From contig CAAHFI011606924.1 of NCBI GenBank assembly GCA_900893395.1, positions 1-20,793 of the forward strand: a stretch of DNA of 20,793 bases, written 5' to 3'. How positions within the stretch are numbered: position 1 is the stretch's first letter; each line of letters begins with the position of its first letter. Made by a program: the position numbers and the translations under genes. This document shows positions 8,603 through 15,103 of the stretch, one piece after another. This DNA is from Euglena gracilis (taxonomy: Eukaryota > Euglenozoa > Euglenophyceae > Euglenales > Euglenaceae). Under the pieces are notes generated by a model, which saw only the letters and a list, made by a program, of their open reading frames with translations, had not been told where the DNA came from and ran no database searches.

Positions 8603-8715
8603 GAGGTGTTTTAAGGCATTGTTTTGAAGACTTTTTACAGGTTTCTGCAGGCTTTTTAAACACTCTTTTCCAACTATTGTTCAAGGTGCCTTAAAAAAAC
8701 CCCTTAAAATACCTC
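8603..8715. repeat. Inverted repeat in AT-rich spacer
   Basis: GAGGTGTTTTAAGG (8603-8616) faces CCTTAAAATACCTC (8702-8715), 13 of 14 paired. The flank to about 8765 repeats GCCTTAAA and ATGCCTGAAAATGCC, which are complementary to the left-side AAGGCATT. This may be a decayed hairpin element. No gene is seen from 8570 to 9300. Confidence 0.5.
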
Positions 8716-9074
8716 ACATTTTTTTTATACCAAAATGCCTGAAAATGCCTTAAATGCCTTGAAAACGATTCAAACTAGCAAATTCTCTGAGGAAAATGAA
8801 GTCGCAAAGTCTCAAAACCGGCAACTCCAGGGGAGAAAACATTTCTGGAACATTGTCATCACAATCAAAATATAAAAAAGCCATAAATGTTTTTCTTGAC
8901 ATATTTTATTTTGGACCACGTGCAAAAAAAACGGTTGGTTCAATGCCCAGACTGCTCTTGGACCACGCACTTTGTTGAAGTGCGGTTCCTCTCCCCTTGT
9001 CTCAGCACGAGCTTTGTCTAGAGTCCCCAAGTTTCCCCAAATCTCAAGGTATTCTTCCTGGGAAGCAGTTTTTC

Positions 9075-9285
9075 TTGGGTATTTTTATGGGATGTATGCC
9101 GAAAATCGGAAAAAATGAATCCGAAGCTTGATTTGGTGCGCTTTTGTTGATTTCTATGTTCCAATGCCAGAAAGATGGCGTTTTCCATTTTTGGCGGGAA
9201 TTTTTGGCTGGTATTCTTTCCAGCCAGGGTTTTCCTCCTCATCTGGCCACCACTCCCTCGTCCTTACCCATATTTTTGACGAAAT
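9075..9285 (+). repeat. Dispersed repeat family 3, copy 1
   Basis: GATTTGGTGCGCTTTTGTTG followed by ATTTCTATGTTCCAATG, a GGGAATTTTTGGC box and CCTTACCCATATTTTTGACG aligns with 10165-10402 (GATTTGGTGAGGTATTGTTG, ATTTCTGTATCCAAATG, GGGAATTTTTCC, TTCTTACCCATATTTTGGC). In the matching minus-strand frame both copies give RNQQ, two variable residues, then TKS. Confidence 0.55.
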
Positions 9286-9327
9286 CTGTAACCCCCCATT
9301 TAAGTGCATCGGGTGCGTCTTTTCGGA

Positions 9328-9447
9328 CCCTCAGGGGTGTGACACTTATTTCGGCACTACTCGAAAGCGATTCAGTGTAAAATGGCTCTGAGGGTGTGCA
9401 CTTTTTTGGACTTTACGTTCAGGCCCTCAATGGTGTGACACTTATTT
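9328..9447. repeat. 96-bp-spaced direct duplication
   Basis: CCCTCAGGGGTGTGACACTT (9328) and CCCTCAATGGTGTGACACTT (9424) are near-identical 24-bp boxes 96 bp apart. Their flanks are loosely similar, indicating an old tandem duplication. Confidence 0.55.
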
Positions 9448-9554
9448 TTTGATACTGTACACACCGTTTCTTCCGACGTTTTTGGCAGTAGTCCAGAAAC
9501 ATTGTCAAAAAAGAGCACCAGCAAATCGCCCGCAAAGAGCAGGACATGTGCAAT
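9372..9554 (-). pseudogene. Possible reverse-transcriptase-like fossil fragment
   Basis: A 60-codon minus-strand frame contains a stretch resembling the catalytic-box region of reverse transcriptases, followed about 35 residues later by a GL-x-V-x-x-K-K-like segment. The spacing suits non-LTR elements better than LTR kin. It is short and imperfect, no further RT motifs are seen nearby, and part lies in the 96-bp duplication, so chance is a real alternative. If genuine it is an old, broken remnant. Confidence 0.2.
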
Positions 9555-10040
9555 TCAACTTGGATTGCACTTTAACAGGGCGACCACACACAAAAGATCA
9601 TTCCTCTCTGATCTGTCTTTGTGTTTGGCAGGCTGTACAGTTTTAGAAGTGAGGGGAGTAGTTATCTAGCATGTCCACACTCAATGCTCCACATGCCCAG
9701 TGGCAAGTGATGTTGTTTCTGTGTTCAAGTTTCACACGAAGCCAACACGATTATGACCTCATCACTTTTTTCAGTGACATAATGTATACCCACCTCCCTC
9801 TGGTGACACATCTGCTCTTGTTTCGCTGCAATCCCCATTGGCAAAGTCTCTCCCTGATCTTTCCATGTACGCTGGGTGCAAGAGGTTCATGCCACTGAAA
9901 TAGTTTCTCATTTTGATTTAACTTTTTGTATCGCCAACTGGTTAATTCCAGTTTTTTCTACCTTCTTTGTTCCTGTTCTTTAAGCACAAAAATTCTTATT
10001 TCTCTGTCTGCTTTCATCTTACTGACATTCTTCTTCACAT
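9555..10040. other. No supported gene
   Basis: Mixed-composition DNA. Short open frames exist on both strands, the longest about 75 codons at 9671-9898 on the plus strand, but none has splice-like edges or a recognisable motif. Confidence 0.4.
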
Positions 10041-10059
10041 ATGCAGTTGTCACCCCTAG

Positions 10060-10440
10060 GTACCTCCCCCCCCTTGTCTAAGCAACCACCCTTGTCTAAG
10101 CACCCCCCCCCCCCCCGGTTCTTACCCATCTTTCTAAAGGTCATCGTGACGGGGAGGTTTACTTTGTGTCCATTTTTAAGGGATATTTCTCAAAAATTTT
10201 CGAAAATTTTCCGCTACTTCTGAGACCTGATTTGGTGAGGTATTGTTGATTTCTGTATCCAAATGTGTGTAAGTTCAACAGTGGACCTCCAAAATAAGGG
10301 AATTTTTCCAAATTGGCGCGAAGCGCCGGATTTTTTTTTGCAGTCAAATTTTTCCCCCTTGTCCAAGCACCACCCCCCTGGTTCTTACCCATATTTTGGC
10401 AAATAAGCACCACCCCCCCGGTTCTTGCCCATCTTTTCCG
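10060..10440 (+). repeat. Repeat family 3, copy 2, with AAGCACC tandem units
   Basis: 10165-10402 is the second copy of family 3. On both sides lie units of the form CTTGTCYAAGCACCACCCCC followed by GGTTCTTACCCATCTTT, near 10066-10137, 10358-10397 and 10405-10437. The last AAGCACC (10406) can pair with GGTGCTT at about 10440. A C14 run occupies 10103-10116. The 140-codon minus-strand frame across 10159-10581 is largely made of these repeats. Confidence 0.55.
10315..10329. repeat. GGCGC-GAA-GCGCC hairpin
   Basis: A 5-bp perfect GC stem with a GAA loop inside repeat family 3 copy 2. The same core occurs at 17636-17652 and 17750-17765 with longer stems. Confidence 0.7.
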
Positions 10441-10461
10441 GTGCTTAGTGAAGGGGGGGGG

Positions 10462-10910
10462 TAGGTGCAGGGGGGAATATGCAAGTGGCATAATTTGCAA
10501 TACCCAAAGCGTTGCAAATGCAAGTGTGCATGGTTGCATTATTTCCCAATTTTCTCGATAGCGAATGTGCATAGTTTGCATTTCCTTTGCTTTTTTGTTG
10601 AATTTTTTCCTTGTTTATTGCCCAGGGTAATTGCTCCAGATTCTTCCAGCATGGGGAATATCAAGTTAAGTTGCATGTTGCATCCACTTATTTTTGAGCA
10701 TGTGAGCATGGTTCAAAAATGCGTGGAGGCAGCCTCCAGCTCTCCAGTTGTCTGCTGGAAGAGCAATTGCGCACGAAATTGCTCCCCAAAAAACGGAAGG
10801 AAAAATATGCAAAAATGTAAAACTTATGGAAGAAGTGCAATTTTGAAGATTTTGTATCATGCAAAAAATGCAATTGTCCAGAGTCAGAGAACCCGCAGTT
10901 GCAAATTCTC
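10462..10910. repeat. TGCA-dense island
   Basis: I count about 16 TGCA tetramers in roughly 445 bp, against under two expected by chance. Many are TTGCAAA, ATGCAA or TTGCATT. Four more appear at about 11498-11556. The 160-codon Cys/Lys-rich plus-strand frame at 10465-10947 owes much of its cysteine to these words, so it is not called as a gene here, although its length in AT-rich DNA leaves coding possible. Confidence 0.5.
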
Positions 10911-10926
10911 CCATATTTATGTTGTA

Positions 10927-11110
10927 TTACACTCTGGACAAAAATGAAGGGAAACAAAATGATGGGAAACCACCCAAAATTTCCATCCTTTTCTGTCATT
11001 TTTCCCCGTACCCTTTCTACACCCTTTGGGGGGGCACTTTTAGGGGTAGTCAAGCTTCATACACCAAAAGTCGGGGATATCACACATATGATCAATTTTG
11101 GGGTCTATTT
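10927..11110 (+). repeat. Dispersed repeat family 1, copy B
   Basis: TTACACTCTGGAC, GGGAAACAAAATGATGGGAA, CTGTCATTTTTCCCC, CACCCTTTGGGGGGGCAC and GTAGTCAAGCTTCATAC match copy A in order. At 11296-11328 the minus strand carries ACAAAATGACAGGAAACAAA, an inverted partner of the copy B start, so a 400-bp element with imperfect inverted ends (about 10930-11335) is possible. Confidence 0.6.
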
Positions 11111-11700
11111 TGTAATTAGAAAAAATCACAAAGAAGACAACCAATAATGGACCATTTTTTCCCTTCAATTTTGAATTCCTTTTGTGCTGAAAAATTTCAC
11201 CACAAAAGTGGGAAAAATTACTCCCATTTCTGCCATAATTAATTTTTCGAAATTGAAAATTTTCTATCATTTCTATCATTTTTTGTTCTTCTCCCACCTG
11301 TCATTTTTGTTTCCTGTCATTTTGTTTATTTTGAACTGCATAATCTTCTGCACAACGAGAAAGGGTTGATTGCCCGATCAAGTCCACTCAAGCAGCGGTG
11401 AATGCCCAGTCTCATCTGTAATTGGACAATGGAGTAATCAATGCCGCCCAAATGGAGTTTGCGCCCAGTTCGTGTTCGGTCCTGAGGGAATTTTTCTTGC
11501 ATTTTTCTGCATCTTTTTCTTCTGATTGTTTTTGCATTTTCTCCACCTTTTTGCATTCCATACTTTCAGGCGCCTTGCTGAATTCCTCCCCCCCCAGCAG
11601 TTTTCACCCCTCCCCCCTATTGTGCGACCCAAGTTGTTACCTCTGGGCTTCTGAAGATTCCCCCCCCCCCCCGATTAGTGAAATGGGAAGCCCTGGGTAT
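11111..11700. other. No supported gene; AT-rich then C/T-rich DNA
   Basis: 11110-11340 is AT-rich with no usable frame. 11422-11700 has an open plus-strand frame rich in Phe/Ser/Cys from pyrimidine runs, including a C13 run at 11660-11672; I regard it as compositional. Confidence 0.4.
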
Positions 11701-11710
11701 TCAGCGCTAG

Positions 11711-12004
11711 CCGCCAAAACGGACCCCGGCCAACTTGCCCCCGGTTGCCCCGATCCCCGGCTGCTGCCCGCTGCAAAGCACACTCGACCCTGTGCACTGC
11801 GCCGCAGGAATGCCGGCCGTGCCCCTGCCCGTTTGTGTCAATGTCCTTCCATTTGTTTCGGCCACAAATGATGCGCACCGCACCAGCGCGCCGCCCGATG
11901 TGACACGACCCCCTCCCCCTCCTCCTTTCCGGGCGAGGCGCCAGCGGAAAGGGTACAACAGCCCTTTGTTCGTGTGTTCCTCGGCTTGGTTAGCACTTTG
12001 GTGA
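11711..12004 (+). CDS. Candidate Pro-rich exon; strand uncertain
   Basis: A 97-codon plus-strand frame ends at TGA 12002-12004. It includes STLDPVHCAAGMPAVPLPVC, NVLPFVSATNDAHRTSAPPD, a PPPPPP run and RARRQRKGYNSPLF. CGCCGCAG at 11801-11808 is a possible acceptor and GTACAA at 11951 a possible donor. A 116-codon minus-strand frame (11707-12057) is equally open, because codons of RNY type read well on both strands. The locus may be coding, but strand, edges and family are unknown. Confidence 0.28.
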   Translation, partial: PPKRTPANLPPVAPIPGCCPLQSTLDPVHCAAGMPAVPLPVCVNVLPFVSATNDAHRTSAPPDVTRPPPPPPFRARRQRKGYNSPLFVCSSAWLALW

Positions 12005-12238
12005 ATGGTGTCCGGTGCACCATGAGCGCTGAAGCGTATCCGGGATCGTTCAGTCAATTGTCGGCCAAATCCAACCCCCTCTGGTGTGGGTTAATTTGAA
12101 TAATACCGACGTTTTGCCCAGGGGGGACAGGTACCTCCCGCCTCCCCCCCCTCCAACGACTTCCAACGACCCCTGATGCTATTTCTTTAATCGTAGAAAG
12201 AATTGTGCAAATTAATTTTTTTTTGCATCGCGTTTTTC
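12005..12238. other. No gene seen; spacer before the TIR element
   Basis: Mixed DNA with CCCCAGGGG-type runs around 12118-12160 and AT-rich sequence up to the element boundary. Confidence 0.4.
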
Positions 12239-12243
12239 ACAAT
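12239..12243. repeat. Target-site duplication ACAAT, left
   Basis: ACAAT immediately precedes the left terminal inverted repeat and recurs at 14822-14826. Confidence 0.65.
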
Positions 12244-12266
12244 CTTAGGCGGCGCGAATTGCCCAA
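12244..12266 (+). repeat. Left terminal inverted repeat
   Basis: Begins CTTAGGCGGCGC. Its TTAGGCGG is also a half-site of the internal palindromes (for example GTTAGGCGGTTTACCGC at 12792-12808), linking tips and internal sites. Confidence 0.8.
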
Positions 12267-12299
12267 ATTTTTTTGCGCTTTTTTCAGCGTTTGGGGTGC

Positions 12300-13080
12300 G
12301 CGGGTTTCCGTGTACCATACCCCACCGTTTCGTGCCCAAAATTTTGAGAGGGTGGCACCAGCACAAAATTTTGGGTCGATTAGGGTCCATTTTAAGCAAA
12401 GTGGCGATTTTGAAAATTTATGGTCGTTTTAGGGGGGGTTTTGGAAAACACCCCCTGGAACGCCCTGAAATTTTGAAAAACAGAAAACAGGGAGAACACC
12501 TGGCCTCCGGAGCCCCGGTTGTTTGGCGATGCTGCCGGACCCCCCTCTGGAGGGGGGGTGACACGGTGTTGCAGGTGAAGAAGAGGCAACCGCTTAAGCA
12601 ACCCGCGCATTTTTGAACCTCTCAAGAGTCCCGAGGTCCAGTGATGGGGGAGGTGAACGACAACACTGCCCAAAAGATGCTATAATTTCTGGAAGAGATG
12701 TTTTAGCGGTAAACCGCGCAAAATTGACTTTTGTGATGAAGAGATGCTGGCCTTACGGAGGGGACTGGACTGGGAATAACGTAAAAATGAGGTTAGGCGG
12801 TTTACCGCGTAAAGAGTGATGATTCCTCAGGCGGAAACCCGCGCAGAAGGGTTTGAGAATGAGAACAGTTCGTGTTTGTGGATGACATGGGAGCGGGAAG
12901 TGGGAACGCGCAGAAACCTCCAGAAGTCGGTCATCACGTGAAGTTGTTAATGAACAAGTTTGGGGGAGAGGGAGGAGGACTTTGGGGCGTTATTGAACGA
13001 TGGCAGTGGGCGGTTATCCGCCTACTTCGCTTTTGCTTTGCGCGGGTTTCCGCGCAGATGAGGTTTGGGCGGAAACCCGC
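12300..13080. promoter_or_regulatory. Left cluster of subterminal palindromes
   Basis: Perfect GCGG-N4-CCGC at 12706, 12797, 12831, 13010, 13042 and 13069, plus an 11-of-12 match at 12300. The centres are TAAA, TTTA, AAAC, TTAT, GTTT and AAAC. Flanks often extend the palindrome to CGCGG...CCGCG or TAGGCGG...CCGCCTA. Probable binding sites for an element-encoded protein. Confidence 0.7.
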
Positions 13081-13186
13081 GTGGAGCTTGTTGCTGTCCT
13101 GATGGGTTGTGTTTGTGATGTTTCGGTGTCCCGAAGTGTCGGTGTCGGTGTCGTGTGGCGACAATGTTTGAAGTTGGGCGGGACAG

Positions 13187-13641
13187 GTTGAAAGGGAGCT
13201 GTGGCTGCTGCGCCGTGACAGGGAGCAGCAAACCCGGTTTGAGCAGGAGGTGGACACCCTCCTCTGCAATGAGGAGCGGTAATGTTCCCCCTGGCCAGTG
13301 GTGAAGGGGTGGCTGCAGGGACAGCAGTGGAACGCACGTGTCAGTTGCCAGGCCGGGTGAGCTGCGGTAGAGAAGATGTTTTGTTACTGTCCCGAAAAAC
13401 GCCAAAAAACTGAGGTTGATTTCTCAGGAGGAACAAAAGCACCTCCCAGAGCCCTCCTTGGAACCCAACGGTGTTGGTGGCCCAAAATCAGGGTTTGGGG
13501 AAGGCTGACGAAGAAGTGATTCAAGATATGGACGGAGAAACGCCTGTTTCAGCAGCTGGTGGCAGCAATCGAACAATTTTGGGGTTTTGGGAAGGAGTCC
13601 TCCAAGTTCTGAAAAATCAAGGCCTTTTAATTGTTTTTTGA
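13187..13641 (+). CDS. Two-exon gene model inside the TIR element
   Basis: Exon 1 (13187-13278) starts after GGGACAG and ends before GTAATG. It reads VERELWLLRRDREQQTRFEQ then EVDTLLCNEER, a strongly charged, coiled-coil-like helix. Exon 2 (13428-13641) starts after TTGATTTCTCAG and joins in phase 2 to a 70-codon frame that includes KADEEVIQDMDGETPVSAAG and ILGFWEGVLQVLKNQGLLIV, ending in TGA at 13639-13641. The 149-nt intron is GT...AG with a pyrimidine-rich acceptor. Phase agreement plus long openness in this composition supports it. Upstream exons are likely, as exon 1 has no start. The product is unrecognised and no DDE-type catalytic motif is visible. Being bracketed by the palindrome clusters, it may be the element's own DNA-binding factor or captured host sequence. 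Confidence 0.42.
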
Positions 13642-13881
13642 AAGAGTTTTACAGCATTTTTCCTTTGAAAAGCTGCAGTTTTTGCTGAAATTCAGACAGA
13701 ATGACCCAAACCACCTCTTTTTTTCTGGCTCTTCTTCCTTCGGGGTCGGCAACATGCCTCCGGAGGAGGCAACGGTGGTCTCCACCGTCAGAAGCCGTGT
13801 GGGAGGGGGGTAAACCAGAAGGCGGTCGTTCTCAACCAACGCCGGGTCGATGTTTGACCCGATGCATTGGCTTCCATCCAT
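13627..13881 (-). CDS. Alternative 84-codon minus-strand frame in the element
   Basis: From ATG at 13881 the frame reads MDGSQCIGSNIDPALVENDR, then VETTVASSGGMLPTPKEEEP and a basic, Cys/Lys-rich tail to 13627. Composition is plausible. A plus-strand frame (13631-13813, ERVLQHFSFEKLQFLLKF) overlaps it and is also plausible. Its last 15 bp also overlap the end of the two-exon model (13187-13641), so at most one of the three is likely to be coding throughout. Confidence 0.25.
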   Translation of the reverse strand: MDGSQCIGSNIDPALVENDRLLVYPPPTRLLTVETTVASSGGMLPTPKEEEPEKKRWFGSFCLNFSKNCSFSKEKCCKTLSKNN

Positions 13882-14147
13882 GTAACCACCTCAGCACAAG
13901 TGTGTCCGGTCCTTTTGGAAACCACCCCTGCTCTGAGTGCCCAAGTTTAAGGGCTGCCTGTCTCTCCTCGTTTGGTCAAACCCTGCTGGTGCAATCTCCT
14001 CTCCCTGGTTTCCATAAACCTCCACCCCTCAAACTCACCACAACACGCCAGACACCATTCAGTTGCAAACTGCCTGGCGACCTGGCAACAAAGTCTGTCG
14101 TCCGTGTACTCCGCAAAGATTCACCCTGTGACTGGTGTCACAAGTAG
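13820..14147 (+). CDS. Cys-rich open segment in the element
   Basis: An open plus-str frame with Cys pairs resembling metal ligands: CLTRC, HPCNH, HPCSEC, then RVLRKDSPCDWCH just before a TAG at 14145-14147. A GTAGGG at 14144 could be a donor. The Cys/His pairs suggest a zinc-binding fold but match no family I can name. It could be a downstream exon of the element's gene or simply an open stretch. Confidence 0.25.
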
Positions 14148-14367
14148 GGTTGCAAAACTTTGCCAACAAACCGGCAGACTTCATTTCTAGGGTGGTTTCC
14201 ATCTTCTACCCCCATCCCATCGTCCACAAATGCTGTGCTTTTTCTGCCCACCCTTAACCCGGCCACACGGATTCCCGCTTACACCCAGTCGCCTTACACT
14301 CACCACGTATACACACACAGCAAACGGATTCCCTCCTACCAATCATCAACTGTTTGTGTCATTGTAC
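14148..14367. other. No gene; Pro/Thr-type repetitive spacer
   Basis: ACACA- and CCTAC-rich DNA leading to the right palindrome cluster; open frames here look compositional. Confidence 0.4.
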
Positions 14368-14677
14368 GCGGTAATCCGCGTACCATTCTTTGTTTTCACT
14401 TTTAGCGGTAATCCGCGTACAAGTGCATTCTACGCGGATAACCGCCTAAACGTTTAACTCCGTCGTCTGTCACCTCTTGTTTCGTTTTACGCGGTTTTCC
14501 GCGCACGCTTGTATTATCCATTCGTTTCTCAATACTGTTATTAACATAAACCACGGACACACAGCCCCATGTCACACCCATTCAAAGTCAGTGTTTTCCA
14601 GCCATTTCAAACAGTTCTAGTACACTCCAAATCACACAATTCACACGCAATCGGAAATCGGTTAAGCGGAATACCGC
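14368..14677. promoter_or_regulatory. Right cluster of subterminal palindromes
   Basis: Perfect GCGG-N4-CCGC at 14368, 14405, 14434, 14491 and 14666. The centres are TAAT, TAAT, ATAA, TTTT and AATA. The site at 14434 ends CCGCCTAA, the same word as the right element tip (CCGCCTAAG). The AT-only centres and CGCG flanks match the left cluster. Confidence 0.7.
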
Positions 14678-14798
14678 GCAAAACCACTTTCATAAAATTT
14701 TGGCCCAAAGCCGCCACACACCCCTCTCAGCTCAAATCTTTGTGCCCTTTTAGGGGGTTTTAAAACAGCCAAAAAACGCCAAAAAACGCAAAAATCGG

Positions 14799-14821
14799 TT
14801 GGGCAATTTGCGCCGCCTAAG
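14799..14821 (-). repeat. Right terminal inverted repeat
   Basis: Reverse complement of the left tip with 22 of 23 identical bases; ends CGCCGCCTAAG at 14821 and is followed by ACAAT. Confidence 0.8.
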
Positions 14822-14826
14822 ACAAT
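14822..14826. repeat. Target-site duplication ACAAT, right
   Basis: Exact copy of 12239-12243 directly outside the right terminal repeat. Confidence 0.65.
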
Positions 14827-14934
14827 GGCATTTTTTTTTGTAATTTGTTGGGATGACCACAACAAAATTTCTGAAAATGCCAGAAAATGTTGCAAAAAAA
14901 GGTTAACAGCCCAAAAGAAATTAATCATTTGCTC

Positions 14935-15103
14935 AAAATGACAAAATTAATGTGAATGTGCGAGATTGTGAACCATGGCCGAAAGTTGCTAAAGTTTCCA
15001 AAACGAACAAGCAAAAATGGCCAAGAAATGGTTCAAAAAAAAACGGTCGAAAATGGCCAAAAAATGGGCAATTGTGGCCCAAAGAGTGCCAAAACGCTCC
15101 TAA
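14935..15103. repeat. AAAATGGCCAA-type low-complexity spacer
   Basis: Repeated AAAATGGCCAA and AAAATGGGC words give a Lys/Gln/Asn-Gly translation that is compositional. Same word class as 5428-5545. Confidence 0.5.

Larger units (their letters stand above)
12244..14821. mobile_element. 2578-bp DNA-transposon-like element with TIRs
   Basis: The left tip CTTAGGCGGCGC and following AATTGCCCAA (12244-12266) recur as reverse complement at 14799-14821 with one mismatch in 23. Weaker inverted similarity continues inward to at least 50 bp (TTTTTGCG, TTTTTT, GCG). ACAAT stands directly outside both ends, a probable 5-bp target duplication. Eleven perfect GCGG-N4-CCGC palindromes lie 462-837 bp from the left end and 144-454 bp from the right end, the layout of subterminal transposase-binding repeats in plant-type transposons. 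A 5-bp duplication with this tip sequence does not let me assign a superfamily. It contains a candidate gene at 13187-13641 and further open frames to 14147. It appears structurally complete at its ends; whether it encodes a transposase is unknown. Confidence 0.8.

Noticed and set aside
10465-10947. 160-codon Cys/Lys-rich plus-strand frame as a gene
   Set aside because: Most Cys codons come from the TGCA words and other frames are also open; left as a repeat island, though coding is not excluded.
12203-12616. 137-codon plus-strand frame and its 88-codon counterpart at 14662-14928 (minus), both with LGGANCP
   Set aside because: Their shared residues are just the terminal inverted repeats translated inward from each end.
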